From Lachnospiraceae bacterium (GTDB taxonomy: Bacteria > Bacillota > Clostridia > Lachnospirales > Lachnospiraceae): a stretch of DNA of 64,000 bases. The notes beneath the pieces are model-generated. The model was not told where the DNA came from, made no database searches, and saw only the letters and a program-made list of their open reading frames with translations. Position numbers and translations under genes: made by a program. Numbering within the stretch: the stretch's first letter is position 1; the number at the start of each line of letters is the position of its first letter. Shown here one piece after another: positions 43,963 to 51,550 of this stretch. Location of the stretch: NCBI GenBank assembly GCA_019421365.1, contig JAHZFJ010000017.1, positions 1 to 64,000 on the forward strand, written 5' to 3'.

Positions 43963-44406
43963 CTACTTCTCCATTACTGGCATATATAGCGCCATATCTG
44001 TATCTCCTTCAATCTTATAATCCGTAATAAGATATTCCTCCATAAACCAATGCTTTCCAAACTGATAGGTACGGTTTTGTTTCATCCAATCCATAAAGTT
44101 AAACCAGGTCTGTCCATTATGTTGATAAGTCGTTATCCTCTTAATATACAATCCACCTTGAAATTCTCCTACTTGTAGGTTCTCATTCTGCTGTTCTTCC
44201 TTAGTTAATGTAAACTCATTATCGACACTGATATGTAATGTATAGAAAAAATCTTTCTTTCCAATTTGTTCAAAATTATAATACGCAAATACTTTCGTAT
44301 TAGGGTCATTAGCTTTAATTCCGTGTTCAGTTACTAGCGAAAACAAAAACTTACGCACCTTATTCTCTGCATTCTTACCTTTCGCAGTATATGAAACAGT
44401 ACGCAT
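43963..44406 (-). CDS. GyrI-like (AraC effector-binding-like) domain protein
   Basis: The 147-residue soluble protein has features of the GyrI-like small-molecule-binding fold: VFAYYNFEQIGKKDFFYTLH, the GGLYIKRITTYQ strand and W-x3-MDWMKQNRTYQF followed by FMEEYLITDYKI. Stand-alone members bind hydrophobic or cationic ligands, or hydrolyse cyclopropanoids. It starts 14 bp after the fucO stop without a visible ribosome site, which suggests translational coupling and membership of the rhamnose operon. A role in sugar or aldehyde metabolism is not evident. Confidence 0.65.
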   Translation of the reverse strand: MRTVSYTAKGKNAENKVRKFLFSLVTEHGIKANDPNTKVFAYYNFEQIGKKDFFYTLHISVDNEFTLTKEEQQNENLQVGEFQGGLYIKRITTYQHNGQTWFNFMDWMKQNRTYQFGKHWFMEEYLITDYKIEGDTDMALYMPVMEK

Positions 44407-44419
44407 TGGATATTAATTC

Positions 44420-45568
44420 TTACATTAAAGATCGATACAATTCCATAATATCTTCTAATGAAGCTTCTTTTGGATTTCCCGGTGCACATGCATCTGCTAC
44501 AGCTGATTCTGCTAAGAACTGTACATCCTCTTCCTTAACGATTGCTTTCAAATCGGCTGGAATACCAACATCAGCTGATAATTTTTTCACAGCATCTACT
44601 GCTGCCTTTCTGTATTCTTCTTGAGACATATCGTCTACACCTTCAACGCCCATGGCTTTTGCTATATATTTGTACTTGTCACCAGTAGCATCCGCATTGA
44701 ATTCCATTACAGTAGGTAATAAAATTGCATTGCCTACACCATGTGGTGTATCATATACTGCACCTAATGCATGAGCCATAGAATGTACAATTCCAAGTCC
44801 TACATTCGAGAAGCCCATACCTGCTATGTATTGACCTAAAGCCATACCTTCTCTACCTTCCGATGTGTTAGCAACCGCACCGCGAAGAGAATTTGATATT
44901 ACTTCAATCGCCTTTAAGTGGAACATATCCGTCATTTCCCAAGCTGCTTTTGTTGTATATCCCTCAATTGCATGAGTCAATGCATCCATTCCAGTAGCAG
45001 CTGTTAAACCTGCTGGCATACTCGCCATCATATCCGGGTCAATAATTGCTACAACAGGAATATCATGTGTATCTACACAAACAAACTTTCTTTTTTTCTG
45101 AACATCTGTGATAACATAATTAATGGTTACTTCTGCCGCCGTTCCTGCAGTAGTTGGTACAGCAAGGATTGGTACGCAAGGATTCTTAGTTGGTGCTACC
45201 CCTTCAAGACTTCTTACATCTTCGAATTCTGGGTTAGTAATAATGATACCTATTGCCTTAGCAGTATCTATAGAAGATCCACCACCAATCGCAATTATGT
45301 AATCCGCTCCTGAAGCTTTGAATGCTGCAACTCCAGACTGTACATTTTCAATTGTTGGATTAGGTTTAATGTCCGAATATACTTCATAATCAAATCCTTC
45401 TTTATCAAGTACCTCCGTAACCTTTGCAGTAACTTTGAATTTCACTAGATCTGGATCAGAACAGACGAATGCTTTCTTAAATCCTCTTGCATTTACTTCA
45501 TCTGCAATGTGATTAATTGCACCTGCCCCATGATACGATATTTCATTTAATACAATTCTGTTTGCCAT
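44420..45568 (-). CDS. fucO: lactaldehyde reductase / iron-containing alcohol dehydrogenase
   Basis: The 382-residue enzyme belongs to the group III iron-dependent alcohol dehydrogenases: the NAD loop GGGSSIDTAKA, the motif PTTAGTAAEVT, and metal ligands in MDALTHAIEGY and HSMAHALGAVYDTPHG. In the rhamnose pathway it reduces L-lactaldehyde to L-1,2-propanediol with NADH. The ATG follows AGGAG. Position immediately after rhaD, which generates lactaldehyde, supports the FucO role over a general alcohol dehydrogenase. Confidence 0.93.
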   Translation of the reverse strand: MANRIVLNEISYHGAGAINHIADEVNARGFKKAFVCSDPDLVKFKVTAKVTEVLDKEGFDYEVYSDIKPNPTIENVQSGVAAFKASGADYIIAIGGGSSIDTAKAIGIIITNPEFEDVRSLEGVAPTKNPCVPILAVPTTAGTAAEVTINYVITDVQKKRKFVCVDTHDIPVVAIIDPDMMASMPAGLTAATGMDALTHAIEGYTTKAAWEMTDMFHLKAIEVISNSLRGAVANTSEGREGMALGQYIAGMGFSNVGLGIVHSMAHALGAVYDTPHGVGNAILLPTVMEFNADATGDKYKYIAKAMGVEGVDDMSQEEYRKAAVDAVKKLSADVGIPADLKAIVKEEDVQFLAESAVADACAPGNPKEASLEDIMELYRSLM

Positions 45569-45604
45569 AAGAAACTTCTCCTTTTATATTATATTTATAA
45601 TTCA

Positions 45605-45642
45605 AGTGTCAAAAGCTTATTTTTTGGTAAGCTTTTGACACT
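45605..45642 (-). repeat. hairpin between rhaD and fucO
   Basis: AGTGTCAAAAGCTT and AAGCTTTTGACACT form a 14-bp perfect stem with a 10-nt loop in the rhaD-fucO gap. It may be a partial terminator or a message-stabilising element within the operon. Confidence 0.8.
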
Positions 45643-45657
45643 CGATTCCTATGTAAA

Positions 45658-46485
45658 TTACTTCTCATATAAAAACGCTTCAGGTAGTGTAACCTTAAAA
45701 TCTCTTGCTAAATCTTTGAAATTCTGTGGTGTGATTGTCTGTAATTTGTCTGGGCGAATAGATAACATCTTTACAAGAATCTCTGCCGACTTTTCTACTG
45801 TGTGCATCAATCCAAATGTTAAATCGAAGTCCTCACCCGAACAAAACATTCCATGATGTGCCCAGATAGCCACATCGTACTTCTTCATTAATTCACTAGT
45901 TGCAACTGCTATATCTCGTCCACCTGGAACCATCCAACCTACTACGCCTACTCCATTAGGGAATACAACTGGACATTCTGTAGCCATCTCCCAAAGCTCT
46001 CTTGTGAATACCTTATCTTCAAGAGGCAATACAAATGTTAATGCAATAATGTTTGTTGTATGTGCATGGTAAATAACTCTATGCTTACCTGCAGATGCCG
46101 CCTTCTTTACTTCATGATTCATAAGGTGGGAAGGTAATTCACTAGTAGGGCGTCCACCCTCAACTAACCCCCATACAATTCGGTAGTTCTCACCTTTTTC
46201 ATCCAATTCAATTATAGCAATGTTTGATGCTGGATCAAGGATTACATTTCTAAAATATTTGCCACTGCCAGTTACTAAGAAGTATTCTCCTGCAAGTGTT
46301 GGTACTACAGTACCTATCCCTGTCCATTCTTTATCTAACGTAAATTCTTCTTTCACAGATTCTACTTCTTCAGGCTTGATTCTATATGTAAGGTTTCCTC
46401 CATTTCTCTCATGCCAGCCTTGCAAAAAGCCATCATTAGCCATACGTATAAACCCTTGTACAAATTGTGCTTCTAATACTCTCAT
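45658..46485 (-). CDS. rhaD: L-rhamnulose-1-phosphate aldolase
   Basis: The 275-residue class II aldolase matches RhaD: QGWHERNGGNLTYRI near the N-terminus, where the catalytic region begins, VTGSGKYFRNV for phosphate binding, the zinc ligands His-x-His in VIYHAHTTNII, a conserved Glu-rich segment, and the third His in AIWAHHGMFCSG. It cleaves L-rhamnulose-1-phosphate into dihydroxyacetone phosphate and L-lactaldehyde. It lies 35 bp after rhaA. Confidence 0.95.
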   Translation of the reverse strand: MRVLEAQFVQGFIRMANDGFLQGWHERNGGNLTYRIKPEEVESVKEEFTLDKEWTGIGTVVPTLAGEYFLVTGSGKYFRNVILDPASNIAIIELDEKGENYRIVWGLVEGGRPTSELPSHLMNHEVKKAASAGKHRVIYHAHTTNIIALTFVLPLEDKVFTRELWEMATECPVVFPNGVGVVGWMVPGGRDIAVATSELMKKYDVAIWAHHGMFCSGEDFDLTFGLMHTVEKSAEILVKMLSIRPDKLQTITPQNFKDLARDFKVTLPEAFLYEK

Positions 46486-46520
46486 ATCGTTATATATTCC
46501 TTTCTTATTCGCTTTCTCTA

Positions 46521-47765
46521 TTATCTATTACAAAGAACCTCTTCTTCATACTTCTTAACTTCTTCAAACCAATCTTCTTTTTGTGGTACTCCATTACTCT
46601 CGCAGAAATAATTCCATACGTCACCAATCGGATATAATTTTAACTCTTCTTGTAACATCATAAGTTCAGTTAAGTTGCGTTCTTCTTGTAATCTTGCTAA
46701 TCTTTCATTTGGCGTAAGAAGTGCATTCAGTAATGCCTTTTGCATATTTCTCATACCAACAACCCAGGCACTTATTCTGTTAATGCTTGCATCAAAGAAG
46801 TCAAGTGCTAATAATACACGGTCAGCCCCATTACGGATTATCTCTTTTGCGATTTCCTTGGTCTCATCATCGAACAATACAACATGATCACTGTCCCAGC
46901 GAACTGGTCTCGTTACATGTAGAGCTACTTTTGGCGAGAACAATAACATCGACGAAATCTTATCTGACACCATTTCAGTAGGGTGATAATGTCCATTATC
47001 AAGTAAGCATAAGATATCATTTTTCGCTGCGTAATTCATATAGAATTCATGTGAACCAACTGTATAGCTCTCCATTCCTATCCCAAATACTTTTGATTCA
47101 ACAGCTACATACACTTTACTTTTATCGTAATTAATGGATAATATCTCATCAAGTGACTTCTTAAGTCTTGCTCTTGGTGCTGTTCGATCAGCAGGAATAT
47201 CCTTAAAACCATCTGGAATCCAGATATTCATACTGCATGGCTTACCAAGTTCAGTTGCAAAATGCTCAGCTATTCTAAGACAAGCCTTCCCATGCTCTAC
47301 CCAAAAAGATCGGATTTCTTCCTCTTCACTAGATAATGTAGCTACTGTCGCTTTAGGATGAGAAAAATAAGTTGGATTAAAATCAAGACCTAATCCTCTT
47401 TCCTTGGCAAATGCAACCCATTTACTAAAATGCTTTGGTTCTATTCGATCGCGGTCAACAAATCCATCTTCAAAAATCGCATAGCTAGCATGAAGATTTA
47501 TTCTATGAGTACCAGGTATTAGACTTAATGCCTTATCCATATCTGCCATTAATTCTTCAGGATTTCTTGCCTTACCTGGATAATTTCCTGTTGCCTGAAT
47601 CCCTCCTGATAATTCACCGTCACCTTCGAATCCTGATACATCATCTCCTTGCCAACAATGCATAGAGATTGGTATCCCCTTTAATACCTCCATTGCTGCA
47701 TCGGTATCAACACCAATTGCTTTATAGATTTCTCTTGCTGATTCATATCTTTGTTTTGTCGTCAT
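46521..47765 (-). CDS. rhaA: L-rhamnose isomerase
   Basis: The 414-residue enzyme has the full length and signatures of RhaA: ISMHCWQGDDVSGFE at the start, the TIM-barrel metal-binding segments HRINLHASYA, NIWIPDGFKDIPADR, VAVESKVFGIG, LLDNGHYHPTE and RPVRWDSDHVV, and the final ALDFFDASINRISAWVVG. It converts L-rhamnose to L-rhamnulose with Mn2+ or similar metal. The ATG follows AAGGAG. It sits between the kinase and aldolase genes in the operon. Confidence 0.97.
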   Translation of the reverse strand: MTTKQRYESAREIYKAIGVDTDAAMEVLKGIPISMHCWQGDDVSGFEGDGELSGGIQATGNYPGKARNPEELMADMDKALSLIPGTHRINLHASYAIFEDGFVDRDRIEPKHFSKWVAFAKERGLGLDFNPTYFSHPKATVATLSSEEEEIRSFWVEHGKACLRIAEHFATELGKPCSMNIWIPDGFKDIPADRTAPRARLKKSLDEILSINYDKSKVYVAVESKVFGIGMESYTVGSHEFYMNYAAKNDILCLLDNGHYHPTEMVSDKISSMLLFSPKVALHVTRPVRWDSDHVVLFDDETKEIAKEIIRNGADRVLLALDFFDASINRISAWVVGMRNMQKALLNALLTPNERLARLQEERNLTELMMLQEELKLYPIGDVWNYFCESNGVPQKEDWFEEVKKYEEEVLCNR

Positions 47766-47786
47766 ATACTTCTCCTTTTCCTTAGA

Positions 47787-47838
47787 ACGATGGTTTAAGC
47801 TAAGATCACATTTGAGGCGAGCTATCTTAGCCCATCAT
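47787..47838 (-). repeat. hairpin between rhaB and rhaA
   Basis: GATGGTTTAAGCTAAGAT and ATCTTAGCCCATC can pair imperfectly across the 78-bp gap. No U-tract follows, so it is an intra-operon stem rather than a terminator. Confidence 0.6.
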
Positions 47839-47843
47839 TTATT

Positions 47844-49259
47844 TTAACTGGTTTTAAAAGTTTTAATTCTAAATGAATGCATTACACATCTTCTGGCTTC
47901 TTCAACGCTCTCAAACTTTTTCGCGTAAAGCATCTGTGTTAAGATATTCCCGATAGCAGTTGCCTCCGATGGTCCAGCAATCACTTCCTTCTTTGTGTAC
48001 TGTGCTGTCAGTTGATTCAGATAATCTGCATTAGAACCACCACCAACGATATGTATTGAATTAAATGTTTTACCTGTTAGTTCTTCTATTTCTCTCACCG
48101 TGTCAGCATAACATATTGCAAGACTGTTGTAGATGACTGCCGCAACTTCTCCTACGGTTTCCGGGACTACTTGATTACTCTCTCTACAATACTCTTGCAC
48201 GACCTCAGTCATATTCTCCGGTGCTAGAAATCTCTCATCATTACAATTAACGGTTGATGCGATTGTTTCCTTCGATGCCATATCACATAAGGTTCCAAAA
48301 GATAAGTTCTGCGAGGTCCCATTCTTCACCGATTGAATCATCCATAACCCCATAATATTCTTAAGATAACGGAAACGATGATCATATCCCCCTTCATTGG
48401 AGAAGTTTCGTTCCCAGCTCTCTTTAGAACAATTTGCTTCTTTTATCTCAGTTCCCATTAACGACCACGTTCCAGAACTGATATATAGTATATCTTCTGT
48501 AACTGCTGGGACTGCCAGCACTGCAGAACCCGTATCATGGGTAGCTGGTAAGATTACCTTACAATCAAAGCCTACTTTTTCTTGAACCTCTTTTGTGAAA
48601 TTACCTACTAGACTTCCCGGCATAGAAAGTTCTTTAAAAACACGAGACGGATACCCAAGTCTTTCAATAAGTTCTAAGTCCCATTCTTTTGTCTTAGCAT
48701 TCACCAATTGCGTAGTCGTTGCATTGGTATACTCCATCATCTTAACACCAGTTAATAAATAATGGAAATAGTCTGGAATCATTAACATACAATCCGCATT
48801 CTCTAAGGACACGGGATCTTGTTCTCTTATCGCCATCAACTGGTAGATTGTATTAAATATCTGCTTTTGTATTCCCGTTCGCTCATATAGTTCTTCTGAA
48901 TCTATGTATGATTTAACGATCTCGTCCATTCTTTCAGTTCGTTTATCTCTGTAACCAACCGTTTTACCGAGAATCTTATCCTCTTTATCAAGCAATACAA
49001 AATCAACACCCCATGTATCAATTCCCATATAACTAGGAATCTTATTAATCTCTTTACACCTACATAGACCTGCGATAATATCCTGATACAGTTTTAGTAG
49101 ATTCCAACATAATGTACCGTCCTGATTCTCCATTCCATTTGGGAAGCGATACACTTCTTCCAACTTAAGTTCTCCGTCTTCTAAATAGCCTAAGATATGT
49201 CTTCCACTAGAAGCCCCAATATCAATAGCCAAATAGTATTCCATCTGGTTTTGCACCAT
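47844..49259 (-). CDS. rhaB: rhamnulokinase
   Basis: The 471-residue protein is a FGGY-family kinase of the RhaB branch: YLAIDIGASSGRHILG for the first phosphate loop, GIDTWGVDFVLLD with the catalytic Asp region, the ATHDTGSAVLAVP block, ISSGTWSLMGTE, and IHVGGGSNADYLNQLTA near the end. It phosphorylates L-rhamnulose at O-1. It is first in the operon; the ATG follows AAAGGAGCG. No rhamnose transporter or dedicated regulator gene adjoins the operon, which is unusual and suggests these are encoded elsewhere. Confidence 0.96.
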   Translation of the reverse strand: MVQNQMEYYLAIDIGASSGRHILGYLEDGELKLEEVYRFPNGMENQDGTLCWNLLKLYQDIIAGLCRCKEINKIPSYMGIDTWGVDFVLLDKEDKILGKTVGYRDKRTERMDEIVKSYIDSEELYERTGIQKQIFNTIYQLMAIREQDPVSLENADCMLMIPDYFHYLLTGVKMMEYTNATTTQLVNAKTKEWDLELIERLGYPSRVFKELSMPGSLVGNFTKEVQEKVGFDCKVILPATHDTGSAVLAVPAVTEDILYISSGTWSLMGTEIKEANCSKESWERNFSNEGGYDHRFRYLKNIMGLWMIQSVKNGTSQNLSFGTLCDMASKETIASTVNCNDERFLAPENMTEVVQEYCRESNQVVPETVGEVAAVIYNSLAICYADTVREIEELTGKTFNSIHIVGGGSNADYLNQLTAQYTKKEVIAGPSEATAIGNILTQMLYAKKFESVEEARRCVMHSFRIKTFKTS

Positions 49260-49284
49260 ACTTCAATCGCTCCTTTTCTTTGTA

Positions 49285-49314
49285 ACTATATCCATTTTAA
49301 TCGAAAAGGGTCAA
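49285..49314 (-). promoter_or_regulatory. probable promoter of the rhamnose operon
   Basis: On the minus strand TTGACC (49314-49309) and TATAGT (49290-49285) are 18 bp apart. The -35 box overlaps the T-run of the preceding terminator, so it starts directly after that gene ends. Confidence 0.6.
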
Positions 49315-49354
49315 AAAAATAAGGACGCTATTTATATTAAATAGCGTCCTTATT
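49313..49354 (-). terminator. terminator of the 2-hydroxyacid dehydrogenase gene
   Basis: AATAAGGACGCTATTT and AAATAGCGTCCTTATT form a perfect 16-bp stem with a 5-nt loop, ending in a run of seven T on the minus strand. Confidence 0.92.
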
Positions 49355-49363
49355 TGCAATTTC

Positions 49364-50401
49364 TTAGAAACAACGTCCTGTTTCTTTCCTCTGACAATTC
49401 TCGATTACTTTACCTGACTGGCAATGATAACATACTTCATTTGATAAACATTCGCCTGCAAAGAACTCATCAAAGTTATCAATGGTAACCTTAGCGATAT
49501 TCTCTAATGCTTCATTTGTTAAGAAGGCTTGGTGAGAAGTTAATAATACATTTGGCTTAGATACAAGAAGAGATAACATATCATCTTTCACAATAACACC
49601 AGACATATCTTCAAAGAAATAATCTGCTTCTTCTTCGTATACATCAAGACCAGCACCTGCTACTGTTCCATCATTTAGTGCTTCAAGTAAAGCTTCTGTC
49701 TCAATTAAAGCGCCACGAGAAGTATTGACAATATATACACCCTTCTTCATCTTAGAGAATGCATCTTTTGATAAAATATGTTTCGTCTGTTCTGTTAATG
49801 GACAGTGTAATGAGATAATATCGCTTTCCTTGAATAAGGTATCTAAATCTACGTATTCAAGGTCTGTATTCTTAGCAGGATACAAATCATATGCAATTAC
49901 ACGCATACCAAAACCACGACAAATCTCAATAAATGTCTGACCAATCTTTCCTGTTCCAATGATACCAACTGTCTTGCCATATAAATCCATTCCAGTTAAT
50001 CCACTCAGGCTAAAATTGAAGTCTCTTGTACGATTATATGCTTTATGAATCTTACGATTAACTGCCAACAAAAGTGCCATTGCATGCTCCGCTACCGCAT
50101 GTGGAGAATATACCGGTACACGTACCACATGAACTTTACCAAAAGCTGCTTTAAAATCTACATTACTATAGCCAGCACAGCGCATTGCAATAATATTAAT
50201 TCCTAGATCATAGAGCTGATCAATAGTTTCCTTACAGATTTCATCATTTACAAATGCGCAGACACCTTGGCAGCCTTTTGCAAGCCCTGCTGTTTCTTTA
50301 TTAAGTTTACTTTCGATAAATTTGAATTTATAATCCGTTCCTAACTTTTCAAGCCATTCTTTGTCATATGGCTTTGTATCAAATACTGCGATCTTATTCA
50401 T
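49364..50401 (-). CDS. ldhA: D-2-hydroxyacid dehydrogenase, D-lactate dehydrogenase-like, with Cys-rich tail
   Basis: The 345-residue enzyme has the D-isomer-specific fold: NAD loop GIIGTGKIGQ, the substrate-binding Arg in NTSRGALIE, the Glu in GLDVYEEEADYFF, and the catalytic His in LLTSHQAFLTNEA. It resembles D-lactate dehydrogenase and would recycle NADH by reducing pyruvate during fermentation. An unusual C-terminal extension of about 22 residues contains four cysteines (CYHCQSG, ENCQRKETGRCF), which standard LdhA lacks; it may bind metal or respond to redox. The gene is monocistronic, with a strong terminator. Confidence 0.9.
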   Translation of the reverse strand: MNKIAVFDTKPYDKEWLEKLGTDYKFKFIESKLNKETAGLAKGCQGVCAFVNDEICKETIDQLYDLGINIIAMRCAGYSNVDFKAAFGKVHVVRVPVYSPHAVAEHAMALLLAVNRKIHKAYNRTRDFNFSLSGLTGMDLYGKTVGIIGTGKIGQTFIEICRGFGMRVIAYDLYPAKNTDLEYVDLDTLFKESDIISLHCPLTEQTKHILSKDAFSKMKKGVYIVNTSRGALIETEALLEALNDGTVAGAGLDVYEEEADYFFEDMSGVIVKDDMLSLLVSKPNVLLTSHQAFLTNEALENIAKVTIDNFDEFFAGECLSNEVCYHCQSGKVIENCQRKETGRCF

Positions 50402-50438
50402 AATCTCACCCCTATCTTTCCATATATATATTACTTTT

Positions 50439-51467
50439 CTATTCTAATTCGTCAAAATCAAAAACTGCTGCCTTTGTATAATTAGTTACTTTTGCTTCAA
50501 AGAAGTCTGTCTTTGTACTATTTAAGTTAGAGAAAGATTCAATCCAAGACATTGGATGCTCTTTAATCTCTGGATATAATTCACTGATTCCAATTGCTCT
50601 AAGTCTTAAGTTTGATAAATACTTGATGTATCTATCAATTAATTCATTGTTGATGCCAAGAATCTGGTTATCTGTTACGTACTGTCCCCAAGATATCTCG
50701 TGTTCAACCCCTGTCTTCATCATTTGACGAATCTCTTCTTCAAATTCTGGTGTAAACAGCTCTTTGTTCTCATTTCTCATCTCCTTGATGATATCTTGGA
50801 ATAATACAAGATGAGTTACTTCATCACGGTTGATGTACTTGAAAATTGTACTTGTCGCTGTCATCTTTCCTTGTCTAGCTAATGTATAGAAAAAACTAAA
50901 TCCTGAGTAGAAATATATTCCTTCTAAGATATAATTTGCTATAATCGTACGAACAAAATTCTGCTCGTTAGGATCTTCATTAAATCGTTGATAGATATCT
51001 GCTATAAATTTATTTCTTTCTAATAGATGCTCATCTTCACGCCACATATCGTAAATCTTATCACGAGTAACTGGATTGGTTACTGTATCAAGAATATAAG
51101 AATAACTCTGGGCATGAATCTCTTCTTGAAACGCTTGTATATTCAATAGCGAAGTAACTTCCGGTGCAGTAATATATCTCGAAAGATTCGGAAGATTTTC
51201 ACTTTGTATAGAATCTAAGAAGTTAAGGAAAGAGATAATCTTATCGAATGCATTTCTCTCACCATCTGTTAGGTATGGAAATTGCTTTATATCTTCATTC
51301 AATGCAATTTCTTCTGGAATCCAAAAATTGTTTAACATGGTTCTATATAAAACTCTAGACCAATCATACTTGATTCGATTCCATTCTCTTAGATTTGTTG
51401 TATTACCATTTATCATACTTTGTGTACCACGTACACCAAATTCATTAAATATTTTCTTCTTATCCAT
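50439..51467 (-). CDS. nrdB: ribonucleotide reductase class I, beta subunit
   Basis: The 342-residue protein has the ferritin-like di-metal ligands of R2: DSIQSENLPNLSRYITAPEV, EEIHAQSYSYIL with Glu and His, then EGIYFYSGFSFFY and NRDEVTHLVLFQDII. The radical-bearing Tyr is probably the first Tyr of HAQSYSYIL, by position after the first His ligand. It would hold the radical cofactor for nucleotide reduction by the alpha subunit, encoded 83 bp upstream on the same strand. Oxygen-dependent RNR in an otherwise anaerobic lineage usually complements the anaerobic class III enzyme. Confidence 0.93.
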   Translation of the reverse strand: MDKKKIFNEFGVRGTQSMINGNTTNLREWNRIKYDWSRVLYRTMLNNFWIPEEIALNEDIKQFPYLTDGERNAFDKIISFLNFLDSIQSENLPNLSRYITAPEVTSLLNIQAFQEEIHAQSYSYILDTVTNPVTRDKIYDMWREDEHLLERNKFIADIYQRFNEDPNEQNFVRTIIANYILEGIYFYSGFSFFYTLARQGKMTATSTIFKYINRDEVTHLVLFQDIIKEMRNENKELFTPEFEEEIRQMMKTGVEHEISWGQYVTDNQILGINNELIDRYIKYLSNLRLRAIGISELYPEIKEHPMSWIESFSNLNSTKTDFFEAKVTNYTKAAVFDFDELE

Positions 51468-51508
51468 ATAACTTTCCTCTCTTATTAATAAGAACTTACA
51501 AAAACTAT

Positions 51509-51549
51509 ATCTAGCTTCTTAGCTGACGCATTGTGGCTAAGATGTCTAG
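51509..51549 (-). repeat. hairpin between nrdA and nrdB
   Basis: CTAGCTTCTTAGC (51511-51523) and GCTAAGATGTCTAG (51535-51548 region) can pair, filling most of the gap between the two genes. It lacks a U-tract and is likely an intra-operon stem. Confidence 0.6.
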
Positions 51550-51550
51550 C

